Counted from the first letter of the stretch, positions 30,601 to 40,154 are shown. The stretch is DNA of 64,000 nt from an uncultured Mycoplasmatota bacterium (GCA_946403755.1 CAMJBC010000006.1:59434-123433), one strand, 5' to 3'. The notes: generated by a model from the letters alone, not told the origin. Program-made: numbers and translations.

Positions 30601-32300
30601 CAGAAAACTATCCAGGATTTGTTGTTAGAAGAAAAGATGCCAATAATGGTATCGAAGTAACAGAAAAATTTGGTAGTAGTACTGCAACTCAAAGAACACT
30701 AACTTATAAACCAGGAACTCAAATTAGAGTAGCTAGAATTGGTGGAAAAATGTACTATTCACAAGATGGTTCAAGTTGGAAATTACTACAAGATATAAAT
30801 GATTATCCAGGTAGATTCAATCTAACTACTTGGTTTGGTGCTTTCTCTGATGAATCAGATATGACAAAAACTGGAGAAACTTCAAATGCTGATCGTTACT
30901 TTAAAGGAACACTTTCAAATATATATATAAAGATGACTGGTATGGTAACACATGCAGTTACATTTGATGCTCATGGTGGAACACCATCATTTGGAAGTAA
31001 AAATGTTTTAGAAGGATCTGTAGTTGGAGAATTACCAACAGTAGAAAAACTAGGATTTATATTCTTGGGCTGGTTTACTGAAGCAGATGGTGGAACTCAA
31101 ATAAATGAAAATACTGTAATCAATGGAACTGTTACTTTCCATGCTCATTATATTGAATCTCATACAGTTACATTCAATGGTAATGGTGGAACACCATCAT
31201 TTGCTACAAAAGAAGTAGGTCATGGACAAGCAGTTGGAGAACTACCAACCGGAACATATGATGGATTTATATTAGATGGATGGTTTACAGATAATAGTTG
31301 GACAACACAAGTTAGTGAATCAACTGTTATAAATAATAATGAAACATTCATAGCTAAATGGAGACTTGCTAATGGAGTGGCTATGATAGGCGATGAAGAA
31401 TATGGAAGTTTAGAAGCTGCAGTTGATGCTGTTCCAACTAATGGAACTAAAACAACTATTAAAGTTCTTCAAGATATTACTTTAGCAGATAAAATAACAA
31501 TACCATCTACTAAAAATATAGAATTAGATTTACAAAGTTATACAATTGATATTTCAGCAAATCTAATGTTTGAAAATAACGGAACACTTCATATTAAAAA
31601 TGGAACATTATTATCAAATGCTCCCGAACAAATTCCAAATACTTCACCTGTTGCTCATGGAGTTGTAGTTTCTAATAAGAGAAATGCAACTTTAAATATT
31701 ACTGGTGGTTTCTTACATTCAACATTAACTAATGTTATAGAAAACGCTGGTACAATAACAATGACTAATGGTAGATTAGAAGCAAATAGTAACTCTGCTG
31801 CTATTAATAATAACCAATATGGTGTATTAAATATATCAGGTGGTCAAATAATAGCTACAGGTACTACTAAAGGACAAGCTATATATAACGATAAAGGTAC
31901 TACAACAATATCAGGTGATGTTTATATAGAAAATACATCACAATCTAGTAGTGGTAGTGGTAGAGCAGCTGTTCATAATAATCAAGGAACAGTTACTATA
32001 AAAGGTGGAACAATTGTAAGTAAAAAGAATTCTGCTGTTAAAAATAATGCTACTATGATTATTGGTGATAATAGTAATCCGCTTGATATTACAACACCTT
32101 CATTCCAAGGAGATATATATGGTTTAGAACATGTTTCTGGTAAAACTACCACAGTATATGATGGTATATTTAAAGGAAAAACTGATAGTATTAATGATAT
32201 TGGAAGTGTTATTCATAATGATAATGTAGATTTTAATACTTCAAATACAGAAACTATTGGTACTAATACTTATCATGTAGCTTATTTAGAAGAACAATAA
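27699..32300 (+). CDS. very large surface protein: signal peptide, internal NPKTSD+TM, InlB B-repeats, MucBP-like, Big2, LamG-like and beta-helix regions
   Basis: Repeated VTFD.hGGT..... GTLP...K.GY.FDGWYT pattern; SPESITLTRGEGTTITVTNVEEEY (Big2-like); C-terminal TLNITGGF/TITMTNGR ladders. Confidence 0.9.
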   Translation: MHKRVFKKLFLVLMIISLLLSIFNVGKILAAEPTFKLSNVKIEDKSSGVETYIESYTDNKLVTDTTFHKLDDYVKYKLTIENTSDTKYKLVLVDDNNSNDNLTYEYDYNKDEEILPSNSVDVILTITYKDGIQEINQRTQDQEVKISFIVEDEEGNTYEEEITNNPKTSDNILIYIISAIVSLLVILAIVFRKKISKLFVLLVLIIPMITYAVTPSLIIVLKNQTKLFDKMVVYTNVNGVNETVLVDYNTPYERPENPQKPGYDFDNWYVGNKVYNFDTPLTEDVELTAKFNLITYNITYELDGGNVSGNPTTYNVETETFTLNNPTKDGYTFVGWTGSNGSEPNATVTIEKGSTEDKNYVANFVANDDTPYTVRHKYKRLDGTFDVETEHLEGKTDDVVTPAIRHKYGFVDPSTTQITITADGNAYVEYEYIREQYVLTLENTEDINTTFTSGSYDYETKITLTAKETEHYDFVKWSNDETNNPLVFNITENTTIGPIYQIKQYTVSFDEQGGTSVNDITKDYNSEIGTLPETTKDGYLFDGWYTNATGGEKITSDTKIIGNITYYAHYTKSLALATISPESITLTRGEGTTITVTNVEEEYEFISGNSSIVTVDTNGNVSSLAKGTTTITVRGIRSTIEKTINVTVNPIMYTINYDAQGGTSVQSQEKEENVAIGTLPSTTKDDYVFDGWYTNGTGGTKIDEDTIVAGATTYYAHWLKSVSLANVTPESITIRKKETANITVTNVEEEYTFTSSDEQVATVNSSGVVTGASIGTTTIVIEGVKSHATKEVNVTVNPMICTVTFNSLGGESIASKTIEENNVVGTLPIPEKENTTFTGWYTDTNWTTRIYADTVVTDDVTYYARYIEDNISKVFFIPGSCTFNGHKTLSQVGNITTNSSKGCISTINPSGSNINYSDVKYIDTHIALFSSDNYGKDFELGFTIDDYVADNTVHNQSTMVNSKLENEAENYPGFVVRRKDANNGIEVTEKFGSSTATQRTLTYKPGTQIRVARIGGKMYYSQDGSSWKLLQDINDYPGRFNLTTWFGAFSDESDMTKTGETSNADRYFKGTLSNIYIKMTGMVTHAVTFDAHGGTPSFGSKNVLEGSVVGELPTVEKLGFIFLGWFTEADGGTQINENTVINGTVTFHAHYIESHTVTFNGNGGTPSFATKEVGHGQAVGELPTGTYDGFILDGWFTDNSWTTQVSESTVINNNETFIAKWRLANGVAMIGDEEYGSLEAAVDAVPTNGTKTTIKVLQDITLADKITIPSTKNIELDLQSYTIDISANLMFENNGTLHIKNGTLLSNAPEQIPNTSPVAHGVVVSNKRNATLNITGGFLHSTLTNVIENAGTITMTNGRLEANSNSAAINNNQYGVLNISGGQIIATGTTKGQAIYNDKGTTTISGDVYIENTSQSSSGSGRAAVHNNQGTVTIKGGTIVSKKNSAVKNNATMIIGDNSNPLDITTPSFQGDIYGLEHVSGKTTTVYDGIFKGKTDSINDIGSVIHNDNVDFNTSNTETIGTNTYHVAYLEEQ
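28191..28208 (+). other. internal sortase-like motif NPKTSD followed by TM and RKK
   Basis: NPKTSDNILIYIISAIVSLLVILAIVFRKK inside the 1533-aa ORF. Confidence 0.55.
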
Positions 32301-32385
32301 AAGGACAAGCAATTGTCCTTTTAATTTGACTTTTTATTGACTTCGTGTTATTATATAGGAACTTTTTAACAAGGGGTGATTTTGT

Positions 32386-33192
32386 ATGGAAAGGAAACAA
32401 TATTTTAATCTTAATAATTTAAGGCAACATGATTCAAGAGCAATTATAGATAAACAATGGTATCATTCTGAAGAAGAAGATCCTGAATTTAATAGATGTG
32501 AATCTCCAGAAGATAAAAGTAGAATAAGACATGAAGCTAAATATGTTTATAAACAATTACTTTCTAGTCCAGATAATAGATGTGTTAGAACTATTGATTC
32601 AGAAATCATAAGAGTTAATTATTATGCTGTTACTTTTGATTCAGTTAAAACTACACCTGATGGTAGAGTATTTAATGAAACAGCTGATGCTATAGATTAT
32701 GATTTTGCATATAATCCATATTATTATAAAAAACTATCTAAAGAATTAAATAAGTTAGCTAGAAAAGATGACTTATATTTAAATGTTTCTTTAGATGAAA
32801 ATAAAAAGGCAGAATCATATGTTATGACAGTTTCATCATTAACTAGAGAACAATTTGAAAATATATATGGTATAACTTTAGAACAATTCTATGATGCAAT
32901 AAATGAAAAAGTAGCGCCAGGTAGAACAAGAAAAGAAACTTTATTTAGAAAAGCAATTGCTAGATTAAGAAAATCATATTATGAATTTATGATTGCTGAT
33001 ATTAATAGAGGATTTGATACATCAGATATAGAAATGGATGGATATAGATCATATTTAAAAATTAGATATGATTTTAGAGATCTACCAAATCAAGAAGAAA
33101 TATTACAAGAATTAGGTTTTGTTATTGACCCAGAACATTATTCATTAAGATTAGTTAATGCAAGAGGTCATCAACCAGTATATGATAAATAA
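32386..33192 (+). CDS. hypothetical protein
   Basis: Long ORF, own promoter-like region and terminator. Confidence 0.65.
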   Translation: MERKQYFNLNNLRQHDSRAIIDKQWYHSEEEDPEFNRCESPEDKSRIRHEAKYVYKQLLSSPDNRCVRTIDSEIIRVNYYAVTFDSVKTTPDGRVFNETADAIDYDFAYNPYYYKKLSKELNKLARKDDLYLNVSLDENKKAESYVMTVSSLTREQFENIYGITLEQFYDAINEKVAPGRTRKETLFRKAIARLRKSYYEFMIADINRGFDTSDIEMDGYRSYLKIRYDFRDLPNQEEILQELGFVIDPEHYSLRLVNARGHQPVYDK

Positions 33193-33227
33193 AAAAGAGG
33201 CTATAAAGCCTCTTTTTATGTTATAAT
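33192..33227 (+). promoter_or_regulatory. terminator hairpin fused to extended -10
   Basis: AAAAAGAGGCT ataa AGCCTCTTTTT ATG TTATAAT. Confidence 0.7.
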
Positions 33228-33244
33228 AAATATGGTGAATGATA

Positions 33245-34510
33245 ATGATTTTAGGAATATGTGATAGTGCAGAAATATTATCTACAATGAGAATTATTAA
33301 AATATGTATTCAAATTATTAAGATAGCTGTTCCAATTATATTGATGATTACAATAGCAATGTCATATACAAAAGCAATAGCTAGTAATGATGAAAATGCT
33401 GTTAAAAAAGCACATCAATCTATGATTAAAAAAATGATAGCTGCTGCAGTAATATTTTTAGTACCAACATTAGTAGGTATTACAGCTAAATTAACATATA
33501 ATAATTTAGAATATATGAAATGTATAGCTTCTGCTAATCCAGAAGGAATAGATGATGCTAATTATGAAGAAGCAAAAACATTAATTTCTAAAGCTAGAAA
33601 ATCATTATTAGAAACAGATTATGTAAAAGCAAAAGTAGCTGTATATAAAGTACAAGATACAACTAAAAGAAATCAGTTATTAAGAGAGTTGTCTGAAGTA
33701 GCAAGATTAATTAATGAAAAGAATAAACCAACGACTCCAACTACACCAACGACTCCAACTACACCAACAACTCCAACTACACCAACAACTCCTACAACAC
33801 CTACGCAACCAACTGGAACATTGCTTGGTATTCAATCCTCATTTAAAATTTATGCTGGTAGTGGTTCTGTTTCAAAATATGCATTTTATGTTCCAAAGAA
33901 TGCTACTACAAATATGCCATTTATAATATTTATGCCAGCTAATGAATATGGAATGAATGAATTAGTAAGAATATTTAATAATACTAAATTACAATTACCA
34001 CAAGCATTTATGTTTATACCAACTATTAATTTTAGTGGTAATTGGCAAAAAGATTTAGAAAGTCAAATAAATACATTAACTAAAAAATATTCGGTTAATA
34101 TGAATAAAATATCTATAACAGGATTTAGTACTGGTGGATGGTATATGTATTATTTTGTATCATCACATCAAAATATGATATCTGCTATATTCCCAATAAG
34201 TGTAGGACATAATTTTAATTCAAAAACAATTCAAGATAATTTAAGTTTTTATAAAAGAATTCCTATGAGAGGTTATGGAGAATCAATAGGTAAATATAAA
34301 CCAGATGGAACACAATGTGGAGGTTATCCAGCTGGATGGATAGCATCAACTCAAATGAGTAGTTTATTTAAAGGCTTAGGTAGATCAAATGACTTCATTA
34401 ATGTTGGACCAATATGTCATGATAAAATATTTAGCTATGTATTTAATTTAGATGAAAATAAAGATAATAAAATAGACATATTAGAATGGGCAATATCTCA
34501 ATCAAAATAG
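33245..34510 (+). CDS. two-TM (TrbC/VirB2-like) N-terminus, TPT-repeat linker, C-terminal alpha/beta hydrolase/esterase
   Basis: IIKICIQIIKIAVPIILMITIAMSYTKAI..MIKKMIAAAVIFLVPTLVGI; PTTPTTPTTPTT; ISITGFSTGGWYMYY. Confidence 0.7.
   Translation: MILGICDSAEILSTMRIIKICIQIIKIAVPIILMITIAMSYTKAIASNDENAVKKAHQSMIKKMIAAAVIFLVPTLVGITAKLTYNNLEYMKCIASANPEGIDDANYEEAKTLISKARKSLLETDYVKAKVAVYKVQDTTKRNQLLRELSEVARLINEKNKPTTPTTPTTPTTPTTPTTPTTPTTPTQPTGTLLGIQSSFKIYAGSGSVSKYAFYVPKNATTNMPFIIFMPANEYGMNELVRIFNNTKLQLPQAFMFIPTINFSGNWQKDLESQINTLTKKYSVNMNKISITGFSTGGWYMYYFVSSHQNMISAIFPISVGHNFNSKTIQDNLSFYKRIPMRGYGESIGKYKPDGTQCGGYPAGWIASTQMSSLFKGLGRSNDFINVGPICHDKIFSYVFNLDENKDNKIDILEWAISQSK
33728..33811 (+). repeat. coding minisatellite (18-bp unit ccaacgactccaactaca and variants) encoding TPT linker
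   Basis: Tandem units visible in sequence. Confidence 0.9.
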
Positions 34511-34517
34511 GTGGAGT

Positions 34518-34946
34518 ATGCAAACTGAAAGATTAATTATAAAACCAACAACTATTAATGATGTAGACTTATTATTAAAAATGGATAAACAGGAAATAAC
34601 TCAAAAATATTTAGGGGGTGTAAAAGATAAAACTAGAGAAGAAAGAATAGAGTTTTTAAAAAAGAAAACTAACTCATATACTGTATATTTAAAGGATAAT
34701 ACACCAATTGGTTTTATAGGAATAAATAAAAATAATGAATTAGGATATATATTTGATTATGATTATTGTAATAAAGGATATTGTACAGAAGCATGTATGG
34801 AATTATTAAAAAGTTCAAATTGTAAAGAAGTATATGCTAATACTAAAATAGATAATGATAGTTCTAAGAGAGTTTTAGAAAAATTAGGATTTGAAAGAAT
34901 AAAAGAGGATAACAAATTTTTATATTATGAGGTGGTAAAAAAATGA
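34518..34946 (+). CDS. GNAT family N-acetyltransferase
   Basis: MQTERLIIKPTTINDVDLLLKMD...GYIFDYDYCNKGYCTEACMELL...SKRVLEKLGFER. Confidence 0.88.
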   Translation: MQTERLIIKPTTINDVDLLLKMDKQEITQKYLGGVKDKTREERIEFLKKKTNSYTVYLKDNTPIGFIGINKNNELGYIFDYDYCNKGYCTEACMELLKSSNCKEVYANTKIDNDSSKRVLEKLGFERIKEDNKFLYYEVVKK

Positions 34947-35614
34947 ATAATAATGATTTAGTGACATTGAGTGTTAAAAAAGGAAATGACACTAATTATG
35001 GCAATTTTGATTTAACAGAGTGTATTAGGAATTTTTCCCTGCTAGATTTTATTAAAGAAGGAAGAGAAAATCCAGCAAAAGATTTTGGTGGATTCTTAGT
35101 ATGTACTCCAAAGCAATATATTTTCGGATATAATGCTGGTTTTGGATATGGAGCACATTCATCATCATTTGCTAGAGCGTTTAAAGATATCAAAGGTGGA
35201 GGATCAATCACAACTACAAAAGAAGTAACCAATATAAGTACAATGTGCGAAGAAAATTATCTTACCGCACGATTAGCATATGATTGTGAAGGCTATGATG
35301 CTTATGGTAGGCCTAAATTCAATGGATTTTTGCATTTTCAAACACAATTTGCAAAATTAAGAATTAGCGAAAAAATGTTCAAATCATTTGAAAAATTTAT
35401 AGAAGACTATAGAAAAGAAATAGAACTTGTTATTAAAAACTCAAATGGAGCATTTAAATTAAGGTATTATTCAAGAGCAGCCAAAAAAGTACTAGATACA
35501 TATAGTTTAGATGAAGTAATTGAATATTTAAGAAGTCAAATTGATTATGATTATGATCCAGATAGTGAAGAACAAATAATTGGTATCAGTAATGGTCAAC
35601 AAAGAGAACTTTAA
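34943..35614 (+). CDS. hypothetical protein
   Basis: ATGA-type overlap with GNAT gene. Confidence 0.6.
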   Translation: MNNNDLVTLSVKKGNDTNYGNFDLTECIRNFSLLDFIKEGRENPAKDFGGFLVCTPKQYIFGYNAGFGYGAHSSSFARAFKDIKGGGSITTTKEVTNISTMCEENYLTARLAYDCEGYDAYGRPKFNGFLHFQTQFAKLRISEKMFKSFEKFIEDYRKEIELVIKNSNGAFKLRYYSRAAKKVLDTYSLDEVIEYLRSQIDYDYDPDSEEQIIGISNGQQREL

Positions 35615-35616
35615 TT

Positions 35617-35647
35617 AAAAGATAAGATGGGTAATCTTATCTTTTTT
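35617..35647 (+). terminator. intrinsic terminator
   Basis: AAAAGATAAGAT gggta ATCTTATCTTTTTT. Confidence 0.8.
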
Positions 35648-35714
35648 TGCCTATTTTACTTGACAAAAAAGGCTTTTTGAGTATAATAAGCAAAAAAGAA
35701 GGGTAGGCGCTAGT

Positions 35715-37064
35715 ATGATTAAAGTTGCAATTAATAATGAAAATAAAATGTTTACAATTAACAGTAATAATAAGGTAGAGCCATTAAATAATTCTATAAT
35801 TGAAAAAAATATAAAATTATCATTAATGGATAAATGCCTTAAACCAAAATCTATGATTATGGTTAATAAGAATACAGGGGATATTATTTTTGAAACAAGT
35901 GAGTTATATCCTCAACACTTTTATCCACAAACTATTTTAGATTATGCTAATGCAATAAAGGTAGGTATGAAAGGTAATTTAGATAATTTACCAATATTAT
36001 CAATTAGTACCAAAGATTATCCTTATTGTGATTTTAGATGCAGAGAATGCTTAGCTGATCCAACTAGAATGTGGGCTATTAAAAATATAAATAAATGCGT
36101 TTTAGAATTAGAAGAATATAAAAAGATATTAAAAGAAATAGCACGTTATTCAAGAGTAAGAGGATGTAATTCAGTTAGATTAGAAATATGTGGTGAAGGA
36201 AATCCAGATATGCATCCAGATAGATTAGAAATAATTAAATATGCTAAAGAAGAATGTAATATGAGTGTTGTTTATATATCAACAGGAAGCAAAATGAGTG
36301 ATGAATTATTAGATACACTTGCTAGATATGCATATTATGTACGTATTAGTTTACCTGGTATTTCTGAAGATGCATATGAATATTATAGTAATCAAGCTAG
36401 TAAAGAAAAATTTACATATAATGACGCTATGAAATTATTAGATAGATTATGTAAAAGAAGAAAAAAATATAAAAGAGAAGATGAATTAATGATTGGAGTT
36501 AGAACTTGTATAAGAAGTAAAAATGAAGGTCATTATGTAGAACTATCTAAAACTTTAGGACAAATGGGAGTAGATAGTTTCCAAATGGTTAAAGTATTAA
36601 CAGATCATATTGAAGATAAAAGAGACATTGAATTAAGTGAAAAAACACAACAAGATTTAGTAGAAATAAGTGCTCGTTATGAAGAATTAGGATTAAAACA
36701 TATACAAACTCCAAAACTATTGGATAAGTTATATATTAATAGAGATTTTCTTATTAATAAAAAACCAACTAAATGTTTTTCATCAATAGTTAGTCCAATT
36801 CTATATGGTAATTCATTAATAGTTTGTATTCACTGGGATAAGATAAGAGATAAAGAAGGATCTTATTATGGAATATTAACAGGTAAAGAAAATGAATTAG
36901 AAGAAATTATGCAAGGAGAAAGAGCTAAATTTATTAGATCTCAATATCCAACAAAATGTAGTGATTGTTGTTCATTAAATGATAACTTAATGTTAGAAGT
37001 TATAAGAAGTAATTTAGCATTATTTAATGATATGGATATTATAGATTTTATGTTAGTTTATTAA
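35715..37064 (+). CDS. radical SAM enzyme with Cys-containing C-terminal extension
   Basis: YCDFRCREC (CX3CX2C), RLEICGEGNPDMHPD, C-terminal KCFSS...YPTKCSDCC. Confidence 0.88.
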   Translation: MIKVAINNENKMFTINSNNKVEPLNNSIIEKNIKLSLMDKCLKPKSMIMVNKNTGDIIFETSELYPQHFYPQTILDYANAIKVGMKGNLDNLPILSISTKDYPYCDFRCRECLADPTRMWAIKNINKCVLELEEYKKILKEIARYSRVRGCNSVRLEICGEGNPDMHPDRLEIIKYAKEECNMSVVYISTGSKMSDELLDTLARYAYYVRISLPGISEDAYEYYSNQASKEKFTYNDAMKLLDRLCKRRKKYKREDELMIGVRTCIRSKNEGHYVELSKTLGQMGVDSFQMVKVLTDHIEDKRDIELSEKTQQDLVEISARYEELGLKHIQTPKLLDKLYINRDFLINKKPTKCFSSIVSPILYGNSLIVCIHWDKIRDKEGSYYGILTGKENELEEIMQGERAKFIRSQYPTKCSDCCSLNDNLMLEVIRSNLALFNDMDIIDFMLVY

Positions 37065-37083
37065 TTTAAAAGGAGGGGTTTAA

Positions 37084-37821
37084 ATGGAAAAGTTAGTAGA
37101 AAAAAACTTTCTAGGTCAAGATATGGAATTTTATGGTTGTAAAAGTTGTGCTATATCAAACCATGAAATAACAAACCTAGTTGGTGGATATATCTATGAT
37201 GATGGTTTTGTTAATATAACAGCTGATCCAGAAGTTCCAATTAAAGGATTTATGGTTGTTGGTATAAAACCACATGTTTCAACTTTAACTAAATTACAAC
37301 CTATGGAAAGATTCCAAATAATTGAAACAATAAATAAATTAGAAGAAATCATGCATTCATTAGGTTATGATCATGTATTAAAGTTTGAAGATGGTTTTTC
37401 AACTCATTGGAGAGAATGGGTAATACCAGCTAATGATAAAATATTTTATAATCCTAGAATATTTGAATCAGATGAAAAATCTAGAACTAAATGGATATTA
37501 TATTATGAAAGATTTGCTATTGTTTTATTTCAAGCATTAGTAGAAGAAAATATTTCTAAAGAACAATATCACTTATTTATTAATAAATTATATGAAACAA
37601 AAGATGTAGATGAATTAGTAATGGTATTTAGAAGTATATGTGGTAATAATTTTGAAAAAGTATTAAGAAGATTACAAAGTGATAATATGAACTTTGGTAG
37701 GGGGAAAAATTTAAAAAACATTTCTAATTATGTTAAAAAATTTGCAACTGATGAAGAAAAAGAAGAAGTAGTTGAGTTTGCAGAGAAAGTTAAGAGGTTA
37801 TTCCGTGAATATCATCAATAA
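37084..37821 (+). CDS. HIT-like domain protein with altered active-site triad
   Basis: GYIYDDGFVNITADPEVPIKGFMVVGIKPHVSTLTKLQPMERFQIIE...FEDGFSTHWREWVIP resembles HIT but lacks HxHxH. Confidence 0.55.
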   Translation: MEKLVEKNFLGQDMEFYGCKSCAISNHEITNLVGGYIYDDGFVNITADPEVPIKGFMVVGIKPHVSTLTKLQPMERFQIIETINKLEEIMHSLGYDHVLKFEDGFSTHWREWVIPANDKIFYNPRIFESDEKSRTKWILYYERFAIVLFQALVEENISKEQYHLFINKLYETKDVDELVMVFRSICGNNFEKVLRRLQSDNMNFGRGKNLKNISNYVKKFATDEEKEEVVEFAEKVKRLFREYHQ

Positions 37822-40153
37822 AATAATTAAAAGTGTTGATCTTAGTAAGATACAAAGTCTTACAGGTGATATGTATGAATTAGCTTTATCTAGAATGGTA
37901 TGTATAGAATTAGCTAAATATTATTATAGAGATGAGATTTTTTTCCTTTTCAAAGAGAATTTAGAAGATAGAGAAGAAATATATAATAGAGTTCCAAAAG
38001 GAACTAATAAAAATATTACATGTAATTCATTATGTATAATATTAGAACAAATATTAAGAGATTATTATGGATTAAATGTTAAAATGAATTCTGTCTTTAG
38101 TGATAGATTTGCACATAAAGATGTAGTATTAACTACTAAAAGTGGTAAAAAATATATATTAAATCCTTTAATGGATTTAGTAGAATATAAAGTTGGTTTT
38201 GAAACAACTAATTTTGCATCTAAAAAAATGTCAGATTTTTATAAAAGTAAAATACCTGATATAGACTATATTTCAAAAGAAGAATTACTACAAATAGATG
38301 AAACAATTGGATATACAACAAATGGTAAATATAAAAGTTTAGATGATGTACATTGTGATAATATTGAAGATGCATTAAAAGTAATATTTGATGTAAGAGG
38401 ATATTTAAATGGAATAGTAGATTTAAAAATATTTTCTTCATTAAAACTAAGTATAATTCTTGGTAGAAAAATAAAAATAAAAGATATCTATATAGATAAA
38501 AAAGATATTAAAGATGAAACATTAAAACAATTAGAATTTAGAAATAATGATAGATATAGAGGATTAATAATTGAAGAAAATGGTTTTGTATATCTATTTC
38601 CAATTAATAATACATTTGTTAAATATACAGAGGAAGAATGGAATAAATTAGTAAGTGAAAATAATATTAATATTAATACTTATGCATATGTAGAAAATCT
38701 AAATAAATTAAAAGATTTAGGTATAGATAGAAATATAATACATAATCGTAAATTTTTAGAAATATTTAGTTATTATGAAAGTCTATGTAAACAAGATGGT
38801 AAGAATATTTTAGATTATATAGATTATTCTAAAAAAATAATTAGAGTTAGATATAAATGTGATTTAATGTTTTATATAGAAGGTAATCATTTAGTAATGA
38901 TAGATTATCAAGATAAACAAAAAAGTAAATATGTTTTTGAAGATGAAAATAGAGTAAGAGAAGATAAAAAAACATTTACTGAATCATCAGATACATCATT
39001 AATAGATGAATATTTACAAAGAACAGATGTTCTTGGTATGTTTCATACTCAAGTAGAAAATTCAGATGTATTAGATTATGTTACTAAAGGTGAAGATGGA
39101 TATTTATCAAGAAATTATTCACAATATTATTCATTCGAAACATATAAAGATTTATTAGATAGAAGAGATAGAATAATAAATATATTATTAAGAAATAAAA
39201 ATCTTAGTAATGATGAAAAATATATATTATTAGAAAATCTATTAAATATTTCATCAAGACTTTATTATTTATCTTGTTTAAGTAATACTATAGAAAGACA
39301 AGATTATAAAATAAATCAAAACTATGATATGTTAGTAAATGATATTACTAATTTTATATCATTTATTATGCAACTTGGAATACCATTTAATTTCAAAAAA
39401 TATGAAGAAATGAAAAATAATTTTGATAGAGATATGGTATTACATAAAAAAAGACAAATAGAATTAGATAATAAAACATATATAATTAGCTATATTAATA
39501 AATTATTAGAGTTAATTAAAGAACAAGGATTAGAAGATTACTTTGTTATTACTCCAGGATTTGGATCTATTTATCTAGGACCTTTTATTAGTTCACTAGA
39601 AGATAAAAAAAGTAGTATACTATTATATAGTAAGTACAAGAAAGCTTGTATTCCAGAGATAGAAGATAAACAAGATTTTGAAGAATTAATAGCTAATCCT
39701 TCTGGTATGGGTGATAAACCAATTATTCTATTAGATGATAATATGGGTACAGGTACTACTATGAAACATGTTAGAGATGAATTAACATCTAATGGACATA
39801 ATGTATTACTATCTGGAGCTTATCAATATACATTTGATAGATTACAAGAATATTCAATAAAAGATAGGGGACAAGGATTATTTGATCCATATGATCAAGA
39901 CTTATTAACACCAGTTAATTATCCAAGACATCAAATTCTAGAAAAAGCTGTTAGCCAATTTGGTATATCTCCAGAAGATTATATAAGATATTTAAATTTA
40001 TTTGGATATCATAGAAAACAATGTTCTGATTATAAACTTATGTTAGATGATGCTGATTATTTCTATCATAGATTTACAGGTAAAGATATAGATAGTGATG
40101 ATCAATTAAAACCAACTAGTTTAAGTTTAATAAGAAAATTAAAAGGAGAATAA
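37805..40153 (+). CDS. transglutaminase-like N-terminus plus C-terminal phosphoribosyltransferase-like domain (GTG start 37805)
   Basis: NITCNSLCIILEQILRDYYGLNVK...FAHKDVVLTTKSGKKYILNP; PRPP-loop-like PIILLDDNMGTGTTMKHVRDEL; RBS AAGAGG before GTG. Confidence 0.65.
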   Translation: MNIINKIIKSVDLSKIQSLTGDMYELALSRMVCIELAKYYYRDEIFFLFKENLEDREEIYNRVPKGTNKNITCNSLCIILEQILRDYYGLNVKMNSVFSDRFAHKDVVLTTKSGKKYILNPLMDLVEYKVGFETTNFASKKMSDFYKSKIPDIDYISKEELLQIDETIGYTTNGKYKSLDDVHCDNIEDALKVIFDVRGYLNGIVDLKIFSSLKLSIILGRKIKIKDIYIDKKDIKDETLKQLEFRNNDRYRGLIIEENGFVYLFPINNTFVKYTEEEWNKLVSENNININTYAYVENLNKLKDLGIDRNIIHNRKFLEIFSYYESLCKQDGKNILDYIDYSKKIIRVRYKCDLMFYIEGNHLVMIDYQDKQKSKYVFEDENRVREDKKTFTESSDTSLIDEYLQRTDVLGMFHTQVENSDVLDYVTKGEDGYLSRNYSQYYSFETYKDLLDRRDRIINILLRNKNLSNDEKYILLENLLNISSRLYYLSCLSNTIERQDYKINQNYDMLVNDITNFISFIMQLGIPFNFKKYEEMKNNFDRDMVLHKKRQIELDNKTYIISYINKLLELIKEQGLEDYFVITPGFGSIYLGPFISSLEDKKSSILLYSKYKKACIPEIEDKQDFEELIANPSGMGDKPIILLDDNMGTGTTMKHVRDELTSNGHNVLLSGAYQYTFDRLQEYSIKDRGQGLFDPYDQDLLTPVNYPRHQILEKAVSQFGISPEDYIRYLNLFGYHRKQCSDYKLMLDDADYFYHRFTGKDIDSDDQLKPTSLSLIRKLKGE

Positions 40154-40154
40154 T

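Noticed and set aside
28400-31400. CRISPR-like or non-coding tandem repeats
   Set aside because: Repetition is protein-level InlB/Big2 repeats in one ORF, no uniform direct repeats with spacers
33714-33926. 70-aa plus-strand ORF rich in QLHQRLQL
   Set aside because: Out-of-frame reading of the TPT minisatellite inside 33245..34510; no SD
37772-37805. TTG start at 37772 for the TG/PRTase fusion
   Set aside because: GTG at 37805 has AAGAGG SD at proper spacing and gives a normal operon overlap
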